This document shows positions 1-7,730 of a DNA stretch of 64,000 nucleotides, in pieces. Source of the stretch: Nitrosomonas sp. (lineage in GTDB: Bacteria > Pseudomonadota > Gammaproteobacteria > Burkholderiales > Nitrosomonadaceae). The stretch is from the NCBI GenBank assembly GCA_024281825.1, contig JAMWZY010000011.1, positions 1-64,000 of the forward strand. The letters run 5' to 3'. Numbering within the stretch: the stretch's first letter is position 1; each line of letters opens with the position of its first letter. Both the position numbers and the translations under genes were made by a program. Under the pieces are notes generated by a model. It did no database searches. It was not told the origin of the DNA and saw only the letters and a list, made by a program, of their open reading frames with translations.

Positions 1-1055
1 GTTGCTAAACTACGAAGCCGCCGCCAGCCATAACGTGACTGTCAGGATCACCGATTCCGGCGGATTGACCTATGATGAAACCTTCACCATCAATCTAAAC
101 AATGCTAACGAAATCCCCACCGATTTAAGCTTGACGATTAACATCGTCGCGGAGAATGCGGCGAACGGAACCTTTGTTGGCACGATCTTCGGAACCGACC
201 CGGACAGTGGGGATACCAAGACCTATAGCTTCACCGATAGTGCCGGAGGTCGGTTCGCCATTGACAGCTTGACGGGGCAAATCACCGTAGCGAATGGCAG
301 TTTGCTGGATTATGAAGCAGCCGCCAGCCATAGCGTTACCATCAGGGTTACCGATTCCGGCGGATTGACCTACGATGAGACCTTCACCATCAATCTGATC
401 AATATTAACGAACCCCCCACCGGGGCCGATGCTACTGTTACGATCAACGAAGATGCCTCCCATACGGCCACCGCGGCAAACTTCGGTTTTAGCGATGTCG
501 ATGCGGGCGACAGTTTGAGTGCCGTACGCATCGACACGCTGCCCGGCGCCGGAAGCCTCACTCTCTCGGGCGTGGCGGTGACCGCGGGACAGGTCATCAC
601 TGTGGCTGACATTACCGCCGGCAACTTGGTCTTTACTCCTGTGGCTGGTGCAAACGGAACAGGGTACGCCAGTTTCACGTTCTCTGTCCGCGACAGCAAC
701 AACACCTATGATGCCGCACCGAACACCCTCACCGTCAATGTGACCGCGCAGAACGACGCGCCAACCGACCTGGCGCTCTCGGCAAATACGGTGGCTGAGA
801 ACGCCGCCAACGGCACCTCGGTAGGTACGGTCAGCGCTACCGACCCCGATAGCGGCGATACCAAGGCCTATAGCCTCACCGACACCGCCGGTGGGCGCTT
901 CGCCATCGATAGCAATACTGGCGAGATTACTGTCGCCAATGGCTCGTTGCTAAACTACGAAGCCGCCACCAGCCATAACGTGACCGTCAGGATCACCGAT
1001 TCTGGCGGATTGACCTATGATGAGACCTTCACGATCAACCTAAACAGTGCTAACG
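1..1055 (+). repeat. Tandem cadherin-module DNA repeats inside the adhesin gene
   Basis: The same module end (LNYEAA..SH.VT then DSGGLTYDETFTINL) is encoded at about 2-110, 302-410 and 947-1055, giving offsets of 300 and 645 bp. Copy 1 and copy 3 are nearly identical at the DNA level. The front halves of the modules at about 115-300 and 760-945 also align. The block is GC-richer than the sequence after about 1055. Confidence 0.85.
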
Positions 1056-2335
1056 AAACTCCAATCAATATAGTGCCCGGTTCCCAGATTGTTAACAGGA
1101 ACACGCCATTGACTCTTGGAGGAATATTTGTTTCTGATGCAAATGATGACCTCAATACGGTGCGCTTAATAGTTGAGCATGGTACGTTAAAAGTTACATT
1201 ATCAGGTACCACCAATATTAGCGCAGGAAGTAACGGTACAAGCTCTCTGACTTTGTCAGGCAGTCTAACGGATATCAATGCGACCTTAGCGAGTTTAATC
1301 TATCAAGGCAACTACAATTACATTGGAATTGATACTTTAAATGTCGTCAGTAGCGATAGTAATTCTGCGCAAGACATTGATACTGTGGTTATTAATGTTG
1401 TATACGACAATAGCCTTCCTGTTGGCTTAAACGATAGTTATACGTTATTGCAGGACTCTATATTTTCCGTAGAAGCGCCTGGACTACTCATCAATGATAG
1501 TGACGCCGACAACAATGAGCTATCAATTATTCCAATGAGTAACCCCGAAAATGGAGCGCTGGTAATTAATTCCGATGGCAGCTTTATTTATACACCCAAC
1601 AAAGATTTTGTCGGAGTAGATTCGTTCACATATGTTGTCCATGATGGTTATGGAGATTCTTCGCCTGTTACCGTAATGTTAATCGTGAATCCGCTGGTGG
1701 TTCCACTACCAGAAACGCCCTCATCGCTCATTGTACCGATAACGCTGCCTTCGACGGCACTAGCGCCAATAACAGATTTATTCCATCCATCAATCCAAGG
1801 AACAATACCATTTATAGCATCTACAACTGTATTGCCAGCAATACAGAACTTACTTGAACCAACTTCTCCCATCATTTCAGAAAATACAGCTGAAAATGCT
1901 AGATTAGCGCTTCAGCCTACAAGGTTACTGCAGGATCATGACAATAGTCATTTGCCGGAGCATTGGCAAGAAATCAATAGCCATATCTCACACGCTTTGC
2001 TTACACAAAATACGGTAATCGCCAATCAACAATTATGGGAAGAAGTTGAAAATATACGGATAGACATCCAAAAAGCATTCGATGAAAAAGAATTAACTGC
2101 AAATGTCGCATCTGTTGCAGGCATCTCATTGACCGCAGGTATCGTAGGATGGCTAATACGATCAGGCTCGATATTAGCGAGCCTCTTAAGCATCATTCCT
2201 GCGTGGAAGAGCGTGGATCCTCTTTCTATAGTCATTGCAAAATCAGATAAGGATACTCATGAAAGCTTAGAGGATGACGATGATACAAAACAAAAAGAAA
2301 ATTCTGCTGAAAAACTTTTTTATCCGGATAAATAA
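2..2335 (+). CDS. Giant cadherin-repeat surface protein, C-terminal part (5' end outside window)
   Basis: The reading frame is open at the left edge, so this is the last 777 residues of a longer protein. The visible order is: the end of one cadherin-type module, a full module at about residues 36-137, a different beta-sandwich module at about 139-250, another cadherin module at about 252-350 and two further Ig/cadherin-like modules at about 355-560. The last of these has the usual NDSDADN calcium-type motif. A Pro/Ile/Thr-rich linker and a charged helical stretch follow (about 640-700), then a hydrophobic hairpin at about 702-742 and an acidic tail with a DDDD run. Tandem cadherin/VCBS-like modules are typical of secreted adhesins. 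The membrane-type C-terminus differs from a normal type I secretion signal. The downstream adaptor and protease genes lie in the same direction only 10-60 bp apart, which suggests an operon. Substrate and ligand are unknown. Confidence 0.8.
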   Translation: MLNYEAAASHNVTVRITDSGGLTYDETFTINLNNANEIPTDLSLTINIVAENAANGTFVGTIFGTDPDSGDTKTYSFTDSAGGRFAIDSLTGQITVANGSLLDYEAAASHSVTIRVTDSGGLTYDETFTINLININEPPTGADATVTINEDASHTATAANFGFSDVDAGDSLSAVRIDTLPGAGSLTLSGVAVTAGQVITVADITAGNLVFTPVAGANGTGYASFTFSVRDSNNTYDAAPNTLTVNVTAQNDAPTDLALSANTVAENAANGTSVGTVSATDPDSGDTKAYSLTDTAGGRFAIDSNTGEITVANGSLLNYEAATSHNVTVRITDSGGLTYDETFTINLNSANETPINIVPGSQIVNRNTPLTLGGIFVSDANDDLNTVRLIVEHGTLKVTLSGTTNISAGSNGTSSLTLSGSLTDINATLASLIYQGNYNYIGIDTLNVVSSDSNSAQDIDTVVINVVYDNSLPVGLNDSYTLLQDSIFSVEAPGLLINDSDADNNELSIIPMSNPENGALVINSDGSFIYTPNKDFVGVDSFTYVVHDGYGDSSPVTVMLIVNPLVVPLPETPSSLIVPITLPSTALAPITDLFHPSIQGTIPFIASTTVLPAIQNLLEPTSPIISENTAENARLALQPTRLLQDHDNSHLPEHWQEINSHISHALLTQNTVIANQQLWEEVENIRIDIQKAFDEKELTANVASVAGISLTAGIVGWLIRSGSILASLLSIIPAWKSVDPLSIVIAKSDKDTHESLEDDDDTKQKENSAEKLFYPDK

Positions 2336-2345
2336 TTAATTAAAC

Positions 2346-5300
2346 ATGTTTACACTGCGGTTGCGACCATACGTTCGACTTAGCTTAGGATTAATTGCAT
2401 TAATCCTAAGTATTTTGTTGATTGGTCAATCACTTGGCATTGTTCCTGATAAATCGCACTCTCTTTTAGAAAACCGGAAAAATATAACAGAGATTCTTGC
2501 CGTGCAGTTTGCGCTAGCAGCAGAAAAAAATGATTTCATCCAGATAGAAAAAACTTTGAGCGTTCTAGTAAATCGTAATTTAGATATTCTTTCAGGCGCC
2601 ATCCGAAAAAGTGATGGCGTGCTTTTTGCAGTTGCAGGCGCTCATGATGAGCATTGGCAAGCTAATGAAAATGGCACTCCATCTTTGACACATATCCAGG
2701 TTCCTATCTTGCAAGGTGATCAAATATGGGGAATCGTTGAAATAAGCTTTTCACCTCTGCTTGGTAATAACCTATTGGATGAAATAAAAAACTCATTTTG
2801 GGGCTTTATGCTGTTTGTTACCGCATTTGGTTTGTTGGGCTACTTATTAATGCTGAAACGCGCCTTAAAAGAACTGGATCCCTCAGGAGTTGTCCCGCAA
2901 CGAATTAAATCTGCCTTTGATACGTTAACCGAAGGCATACTGATCCTTGATGAACAAGGACGGATTCTATTAGCAAACAATGCATTCAGCCAAAAAGTTG
3001 AACTACCATCCGATAGCCTAATTGGTCAAGAGGTTTCAAAACTAAATTGGGAAAAATCTTCAATTGAACAATTGAAAGAAGGTTGGCTTTATCCCTGGTC
3101 CGAATCTCTTGAAAAGAGAAAAATACAAACACGTATACGGTTAGGTTTTAATTCAACTCGGCAGGATAAAAACATTTTTATGATTAATAGTTCGCCAATT
3201 CTGGGCAATGACAATCAGTGTAAAGGCGCATTAGTTACTTTTGATGATGTTACAGAAATCGAAGAAAACAATCTCAAGCTTGATTTAATGTTAAAAAATC
3301 TAGAATCATCAAGGAACGAGATATCGCGCCAAAATAATGAATTAAAAAAATTAGCGGAAATCGATCCGCTCACTGGTTTTTACAATCGACGAGCATTGAC
3401 TTTCTATTTCAACGAAGCCTTTGACTTGTCACGTGAGCAAAGTAGCAATCTTATCTGCATTATGCTCGATATCGATCATTTTAAATCTGTAAATGATAAT
3501 TATGGGCATCAGGTTGGCGATGAAATCATTAAATTGGTTACTACTATTTCCAGAGAAAGTTTACGAGATACAGATATTGTAGGTCGATATGGAGGGGAAG
3601 AATTCTGCCTTGTACTGCCAAGCATTGATATTGAGATCGCTTTGAAAATTGCTGAACGCATTCGTACCAATATAATGAATACTACTACTTACCATGCTTT
3701 TGGAATTGAACGAGTCACTATTAGTTTAGGAATTTCCTCGATAACCGATGGCGCACAAAACACCAATGAAATGATCGACTTGGCAGATAAGGCTCTTTAT
3801 TATTCTAAGAAAAATGGCCGTAACCGCGCTACTGTGTGGAAAGATATTGCACAGCAGGATAGCAACGCTAATGCAGCAGACAATATCGACAAAAATGATA
3901 CCTCAATAACTATGGTTAATGATACGACCAACATCAACATTGATCAGCTAATCGGAAAAATCAAAGAATTAGAACAGTTAAATGAAAAACAACAAAAATT
4001 GATTGAGCATCATATAAATTATGACTCTGGAACCGGCCTCCTGAATCGTTTCGGTTTACAAGAGCGACTTAAAACCGCAATCTCCTATGCTGCCAGATCA
4101 GATTGCTATGTAGCCATCCTCTCCCTTTCATTAAATAGCTATAAACGTGTTTATAATACTTTAGGTTATGAGGCAGCAGAAAAATTCATCGTCGATGCCT
4201 CTCGCAGAATAAGTAGTATTTTGCGCACAACAGATGCCATATCCTCTGAAACCGGAACCACAAACCTCGATTCCATGCTATCGAGAAAAAATGAAAATGG
4301 TTTTTACATTTTACTTTCTGAATTAAAGAAAAACGAACCTATAGCACAGATTATTAACCGTATTTATTTCGCGTTAAATCAAGCTTTAATTGTTGATGGC
4401 TTTAACATAAACACTGACAGTGCCATTGGCGTTAGTATCTATCCAATTGATGATCTGACCCCTATTAATTTACTGAATTATGCTGACTTAGCGTTGAATA
4501 ATGCTGAATCTAGCGGCATAGGAATATGTCAATTCTATTCAAAAGAGATGAACCACCAGTATTTGTCAGAAATACAGCTTGAATCAGATCTGATACATGC
4601 TATTGAACTGAACCAATTCGAAATTTTTTATCAACCCATCGTTGGCATTAAACATAGCATGATCAACAAATTTGAGGCCCTGCTGCGTTGGCACCATCCT
4701 GAAAAAGGAATCATAACAGCAGCAGGCTTTATTGATGTCGCCGAACGAAGTGGCTTGATCCTGCATATTGGTGATTGGGTTCTTCGTGAAGCAATCAGAC
4801 AACTTGCTATTTGGCGCAAAGAAGTATCAGATGAAGTACAAATAGCAGTAAATATATCAGCAGCACAGCTACAATTTGAAGATTTGACCGAGAAAATACT
4901 CAGCTATTTACGTGAATATGAAGTACCACCCAAGAATTTAGTGCTTGAAATTACTGAAAGCATGATTATGCAATCAATCGAAGGCTCAACACAGATTTTG
5001 AATAAACTTCACGACATGGGAGTTCAAATTGCACTTGATGATTTTGGTATGGGGTATGCATCATTTCAGTATTTACAGAAATTTCCTATCGATATCGTCA
5101 AAATAGATCGCTCGTTTATCAGTGACATTGATGAAAACAGCAGTAACAACGCGATTGTTTTAGCAATCATCGAAATGTCGAAAAAAATGGGAATGATTGT
5201 TGTAGCTGAAGGAGTAGAAAATGAAAAACAATTTAAACATTTATGCAAATTAAAATGCGATGAAGCTCAAGGTTACCTACTTGGACATCCTATGCCTAAA

Positions 5301-5372
5301 GAACACGCCTATAACGCCCTTAAACGACTTAATCTAGCGACAGAGAAGCAACTTATTGTCGTTAATCAGTGA
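2346..5372 (+). CDS. Membrane PAS-GGDEF-(degenerate GGDEF)-EAL protein
   Basis: The 1008-residue protein has membrane segments at about residues 12-34 and 150-170 that flank a small periplasmic sensor region. A PAS-like domain follows (about 190-310), then a coiled stretch and a GGDEF domain with an intact GGEEF signature at residues 416-420, so cyclic-di-GMP synthesis is possible. A second GGDEF-fold segment at about 555-730 lacks the signature and looks inactive. The C-terminal EAL domain (about 745-1000) keeps EAL at 777-779, NIS, ITES, DDFG and the VAEGVE motif, so it should be able to hydrolyse c-di-GMP. The gene starts 10 bp after the adhesin gene and is very probably co-transcribed with it. 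It may set local c-di-GMP for adhesin display. The net direction of activity cannot be read from sequence. Confidence 0.88.
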   Translation: MFTLRLRPYVRLSLGLIALILSILLIGQSLGIVPDKSHSLLENRKNITEILAVQFALAAEKNDFIQIEKTLSVLVNRNLDILSGAIRKSDGVLFAVAGAHDEHWQANENGTPSLTHIQVPILQGDQIWGIVEISFSPLLGNNLLDEIKNSFWGFMLFVTAFGLLGYLLMLKRALKELDPSGVVPQRIKSAFDTLTEGILILDEQGRILLANNAFSQKVELPSDSLIGQEVSKLNWEKSSIEQLKEGWLYPWSESLEKRKIQTRIRLGFNSTRQDKNIFMINSSPILGNDNQCKGALVTFDDVTEIEENNLKLDLMLKNLESSRNEISRQNNELKKLAEIDPLTGFYNRRALTFYFNEAFDLSREQSSNLICIMLDIDHFKSVNDNYGHQVGDEIIKLVTTISRESLRDTDIVGRYGGEEFCLVLPSIDIEIALKIAERIRTNIMNTTTYHAFGIERVTISLGISSITDGAQNTNEMIDLADKALYYSKKNGRNRATVWKDIAQQDSNANAADNIDKNDTSITMVNDTTNINIDQLIGKIKELEQLNEKQQKLIEHHINYDSGTGLLNRFGLQERLKTAISYAARSDCYVAILSLSLNSYKRVYNTLGYEAAEKFIVDASRRISSILRTTDAISSETGTTNLDSMLSRKNENGFYILLSELKKNEPIAQIINRIYFALNQALIVDGFNINTDSAIGVSIYPIDDLTPINLLNYADLALNNAESSGIGICQFYSKEMNHQYLSEIQLESDLIHAIELNQFEIFYQPIVGIKHSMINKFEALLRWHHPEKGIITAAGFIDVAERSGLILHIGDWVLREAIRQLAIWRKEVSDEVQIAVNISAAQLQFEDLTEKILSYLREYEVPPKNLVLEITESMIMQSIEGSTQILNKLHDMGVQIALDDFGMGYASFQYLQKFPIDIVKIDRSFISDIDENSSNNAIVLAIIEMSKKMGMIVVAEGVENEKQFKHLCKLKCDEAQGYLLGHPMPKEHAYNALKRLNLATEKQLIVVNQ

Positions 5373-5479
5373 GATTTCTTTGACTTAATATGTTATAAAC
5401 GCATGGCGTTGAATTAGAATTCTTCGACTCATTGCTTTCATCGTACATCTTTACTAATTCTATTAAGAGCCGAGATCAA

Positions 5480-6301
5480 ATGAGAGTTTCTAGCTATATT
5501 GGGTTCATTTTTGTGTTTTCTGTTTCATGCCACATGACAAATAGCTACGCTGAATCTACTGAACCCAAGGCTGCTTCTGTCTTGAATTCTATAGAAAAGC
5601 AAGCTAAAGAGAAGCCTACCTCCCCTTCCGCTGCAACGACGAAAATCCGAGGCTTGGTTAAGCCATTACGTGAAGCTGTGCTATCAACCGATGTAATCGC
5701 TAAAATTACGCATATTAATGTCAAAGAAGGAGATCCTTTTAAGCAAGGAGAAAGATTAGTACAGTTTGAATGTAGCCGACAAAGAGCGCAGCTAAAAGCA
5801 GCGGAAGCTGAAGTTTTAGCCAAAAAAATGGTTTCCGAGAATAACGAAAGTCTGTCGGCATTTAATGCCGTCGGCTCGCTTGAACTGGAAGTATCCAAAG
5901 TTCAGTTGGATAAGGCCATGGCAGAATTGGAAGCAATCAAAATTGGCAATTACTTCATTTGCTCTTTTAGAGCGCCTTGGGATGGACGAGTTACTGAGAT
6001 TAAAGCAAACGCACATGAAGTGATTGAACCAGGTCGTGAAATCATGAAAATCTTGGATGACAAAAATCTTGAGGTTGAAATGATAGTTCCATCCGGTTGG
6101 CTAAAATGGATAAAACCGGGCATCAATATTTCCATGGTAATCGATGAAACAGGAAAAAATTATGATCTTGAAATATCCAGAGTTGGAGCTCGCGTTGATC
6201 CTGTTTCTCAAACCATACGTATCTTTTCAAGTTTTAAAAGTGATGCGACGGATGTTTTGGCTGGAATGAGCGGATCCGTTATTATTAATCTCCCAGATTA
6301 A
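5480..6301 (+). CDS. Periplasmic adaptor (HlyD/RND membrane-fusion protein family)
   Basis: The start is placed at the ATG at 5480, because the product then opens with a plausible signal peptide (about residues 1-24, SYA cleavage site). The longer reading from 5432 adds residues unlike a signal sequence. The 273-residue protein has the split biotinyl-lipoyl halves (around VKEGDPFKQGERL and the later FRAPWDGRVTEI) that bracket a short coiled-coil hairpin, followed by a beta-barrel region. This is the layout of periplasmic adaptors that link an inner-membrane pump to an outer-membrane channel. No pump or TolC-like gene is adjacent inside the window. The next two genes also encode adaptor domains, so the three products may assemble together around export of the upstream adhesin. 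Confidence 0.82.
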   Translation: MRVSSYIGFIFVFSVSCHMTNSYAESTEPKAASVLNSIEKQAKEKPTSPSAATTKIRGLVKPLREAVLSTDVIAKITHINVKEGDPFKQGERLVQFECSRQRAQLKAAEAEVLAKKMVSENNESLSAFNAVGSLELEVSKVQLDKAMAELEAIKIGNYFICSFRAPWDGRVTEIKANAHEVIEPGREIMKILDDKNLEVEMIVPSGWLKWIKPGINISMVIDETGKNYDLEISRVGARVDPVSQTIRIFSSFKSDATDVLAGMSGSVIINLPD

Positions 6302-6338
6302 TGTTGATCTAGAAAGAACACATAAGGATCAATGTGTC

Positions 6339-7691
6339 ATGAATGAAAGGAAAGAGTTTCCAGAGGAAAATAAGGCAACTTTAATCCTACTTCAGTTAGA
6401 AGCAGACGCGCGTAACGCAGAAGACTTATTGGCACTACATTACCTTATTGTCAATGAAACACGGCGTTTACTAAAATATCGGCATGCAACACTCTTAAAA
6501 GCTGTTGGGCAAATAAACTCTAGTTTCCAAGTAATCAGAACATCCGGCCTTACCGTAATTGATCGTTCAATTCCCAAGAACCAATTGATTGAACGCATCA
6601 TTCATCACCAAAGAAAAGAATCTTCAAATGACCAGCCCTTTCCAGTCATTTTTGAACAGCTCCCAAATGAATTACAACAAGATTGTCAGAGCTTATTGTT
6701 ACCATTCCCTGTTTGGGTTGGCATGCGATTGCCAAGTGGCACATTAATAGGTGCTTTATGGCTTGAAAGGGAAACCGCGTGGAGTAATAACGAACTATTC
6801 TTGATGAAACGACTGGCCGATACTTATGCACATGCTTGGGGCTATTTTGATAAACATCGGCAATTAAAAATATGGCTAGTTTCTAGAAAAACTCGATGGG
6901 TAATTGGGATCATGACAATGATCTTGTTTTTTCTACCCATCCAACACTCAACTCTGGGATCCGTTAAAGTCATTGCCAAAGATCCATTGATTGTGAGTGC
7001 GCCTATCGACGGAGTAATCGCATCCATACCCGTTGAGCCTAATCAACTGATCTCTCAAGGACAAACATTATTCAATTATGAAGATACAAGCTACAGAAAT
7101 GAATATGTGATTGCTCAGCAATCCCTAGCTGTCGCCGAAGCCGAATTGAAGAAAGCAACTCAAAGTGCATTCCAAGATGAAAAAAGTAAGGCGGAAGTTG
7201 CCTTATTAAAAACAAAAGTTGAATTAGCTAATATCAAGAGAGATTACGCCAAAGAAATGCTTGATCACCTTAATGTGATCGCAGATAGAGATGGATTTTT
7301 GTTATTGGGTGATAAGCTAGAATTAATTGGGAAGCCAGTGATTGTTGGTGAAAGACTTATGGAAATCGCAGAAACGGGTAAGTTTATGTTTCGTATTGAT
7401 TTACCCGTTGAAAATAACATTGAATTTTCTATAGGAACTCGGGTAAAAATATACCTGAATATTGACCCGCTTAAGTCAATCAGCGCAGAAGTTACTAATA
7501 TTGGTTTTCGTGCCGAGGTAGTGCCAGGAGATATTCTGGCTTACCGAATCGATGCAGAAACAACAGAGACAACCGATCATCTTAGAATTGGTTGGCAAGG
7601 TACAGCTAAAATATATGGTAATTCGGTTAATTTATTTTTTTATCTTTTCCGTCGACCTCTTGCGGCCGCTCGCCAATATTTAGATTTTTAA
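6339..7691 (+). CDS. GAF-like domain fused to membrane-anchored HlyD-type adaptor
   Basis: This 450-residue protein begins with about 170 residues predicted to be cytoplasmic that look like a GAF fold. They comprise an N-terminal helix, a central strand-rich part and a final segment reading GALWLERE then helix. A single membrane segment follows at about 186-203, then the periplasmic part. That part has the lipoyl halves (SAPIDGVIASIPVEPNQLI and, after a coiled coil, VIADRDGFLLL) and a C-terminal beta-barrel region. HlyD proteins usually have only a short cytoplasmic tail, so the sensory-type domain is unusual. The gene lies 37 bp after the previous adaptor gene and 39 bp before the protease fusion. 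The likely role is an adaptor whose state responds to a cytoplasmic signal. The ligand is unknown. Confidence 0.78.
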   Translation: MNERKEFPEENKATLILLQLEADARNAEDLLALHYLIVNETRRLLKYRHATLLKAVGQINSSFQVIRTSGLTVIDRSIPKNQLIERIIHHQRKESSNDQPFPVIFEQLPNELQQDCQSLLLPFPVWVGMRLPSGTLIGALWLERETAWSNNELFLMKRLADTYAHAWGYFDKHRQLKIWLVSRKTRWVIGIMTMILFFLPIQHSTLGSVKVIAKDPLIVSAPIDGVIASIPVEPNQLISQGQTLFNYEDTSYRNEYVIAQQSLAVAEAELKKATQSAFQDEKSKAEVALLKTKVELANIKRDYAKEMLDHLNVIADRDGFLLLGDKLELIGKPVIVGERLMEIAETGKFMFRIDLPVENNIEFSIGTRVKIYLNIDPLKSISAEVTNIGFRAEVVPGDILAYRIDAETTETTDHLRIGWQGTAKIYGNSVNLFFYLFRRPLAAARQYLDF

Positions 7692-7730
7692 ATTAAGAGA
7701 TTGGCATGATGCTCTGGCACAAAAGAAAAC

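Noticed and set aside
125-705. Minus-strand reading frames inside the adhesin
   Set aside because: Antisense to the cadherin modules; open only because of composition and repeat structure.
1-1055. Repeated DNA that might suggest a CRISPR-like or mobile repeat array
   Set aside because: The repeats are in-frame protein modules of about 100 residues, with no short direct repeats and unique spacers.
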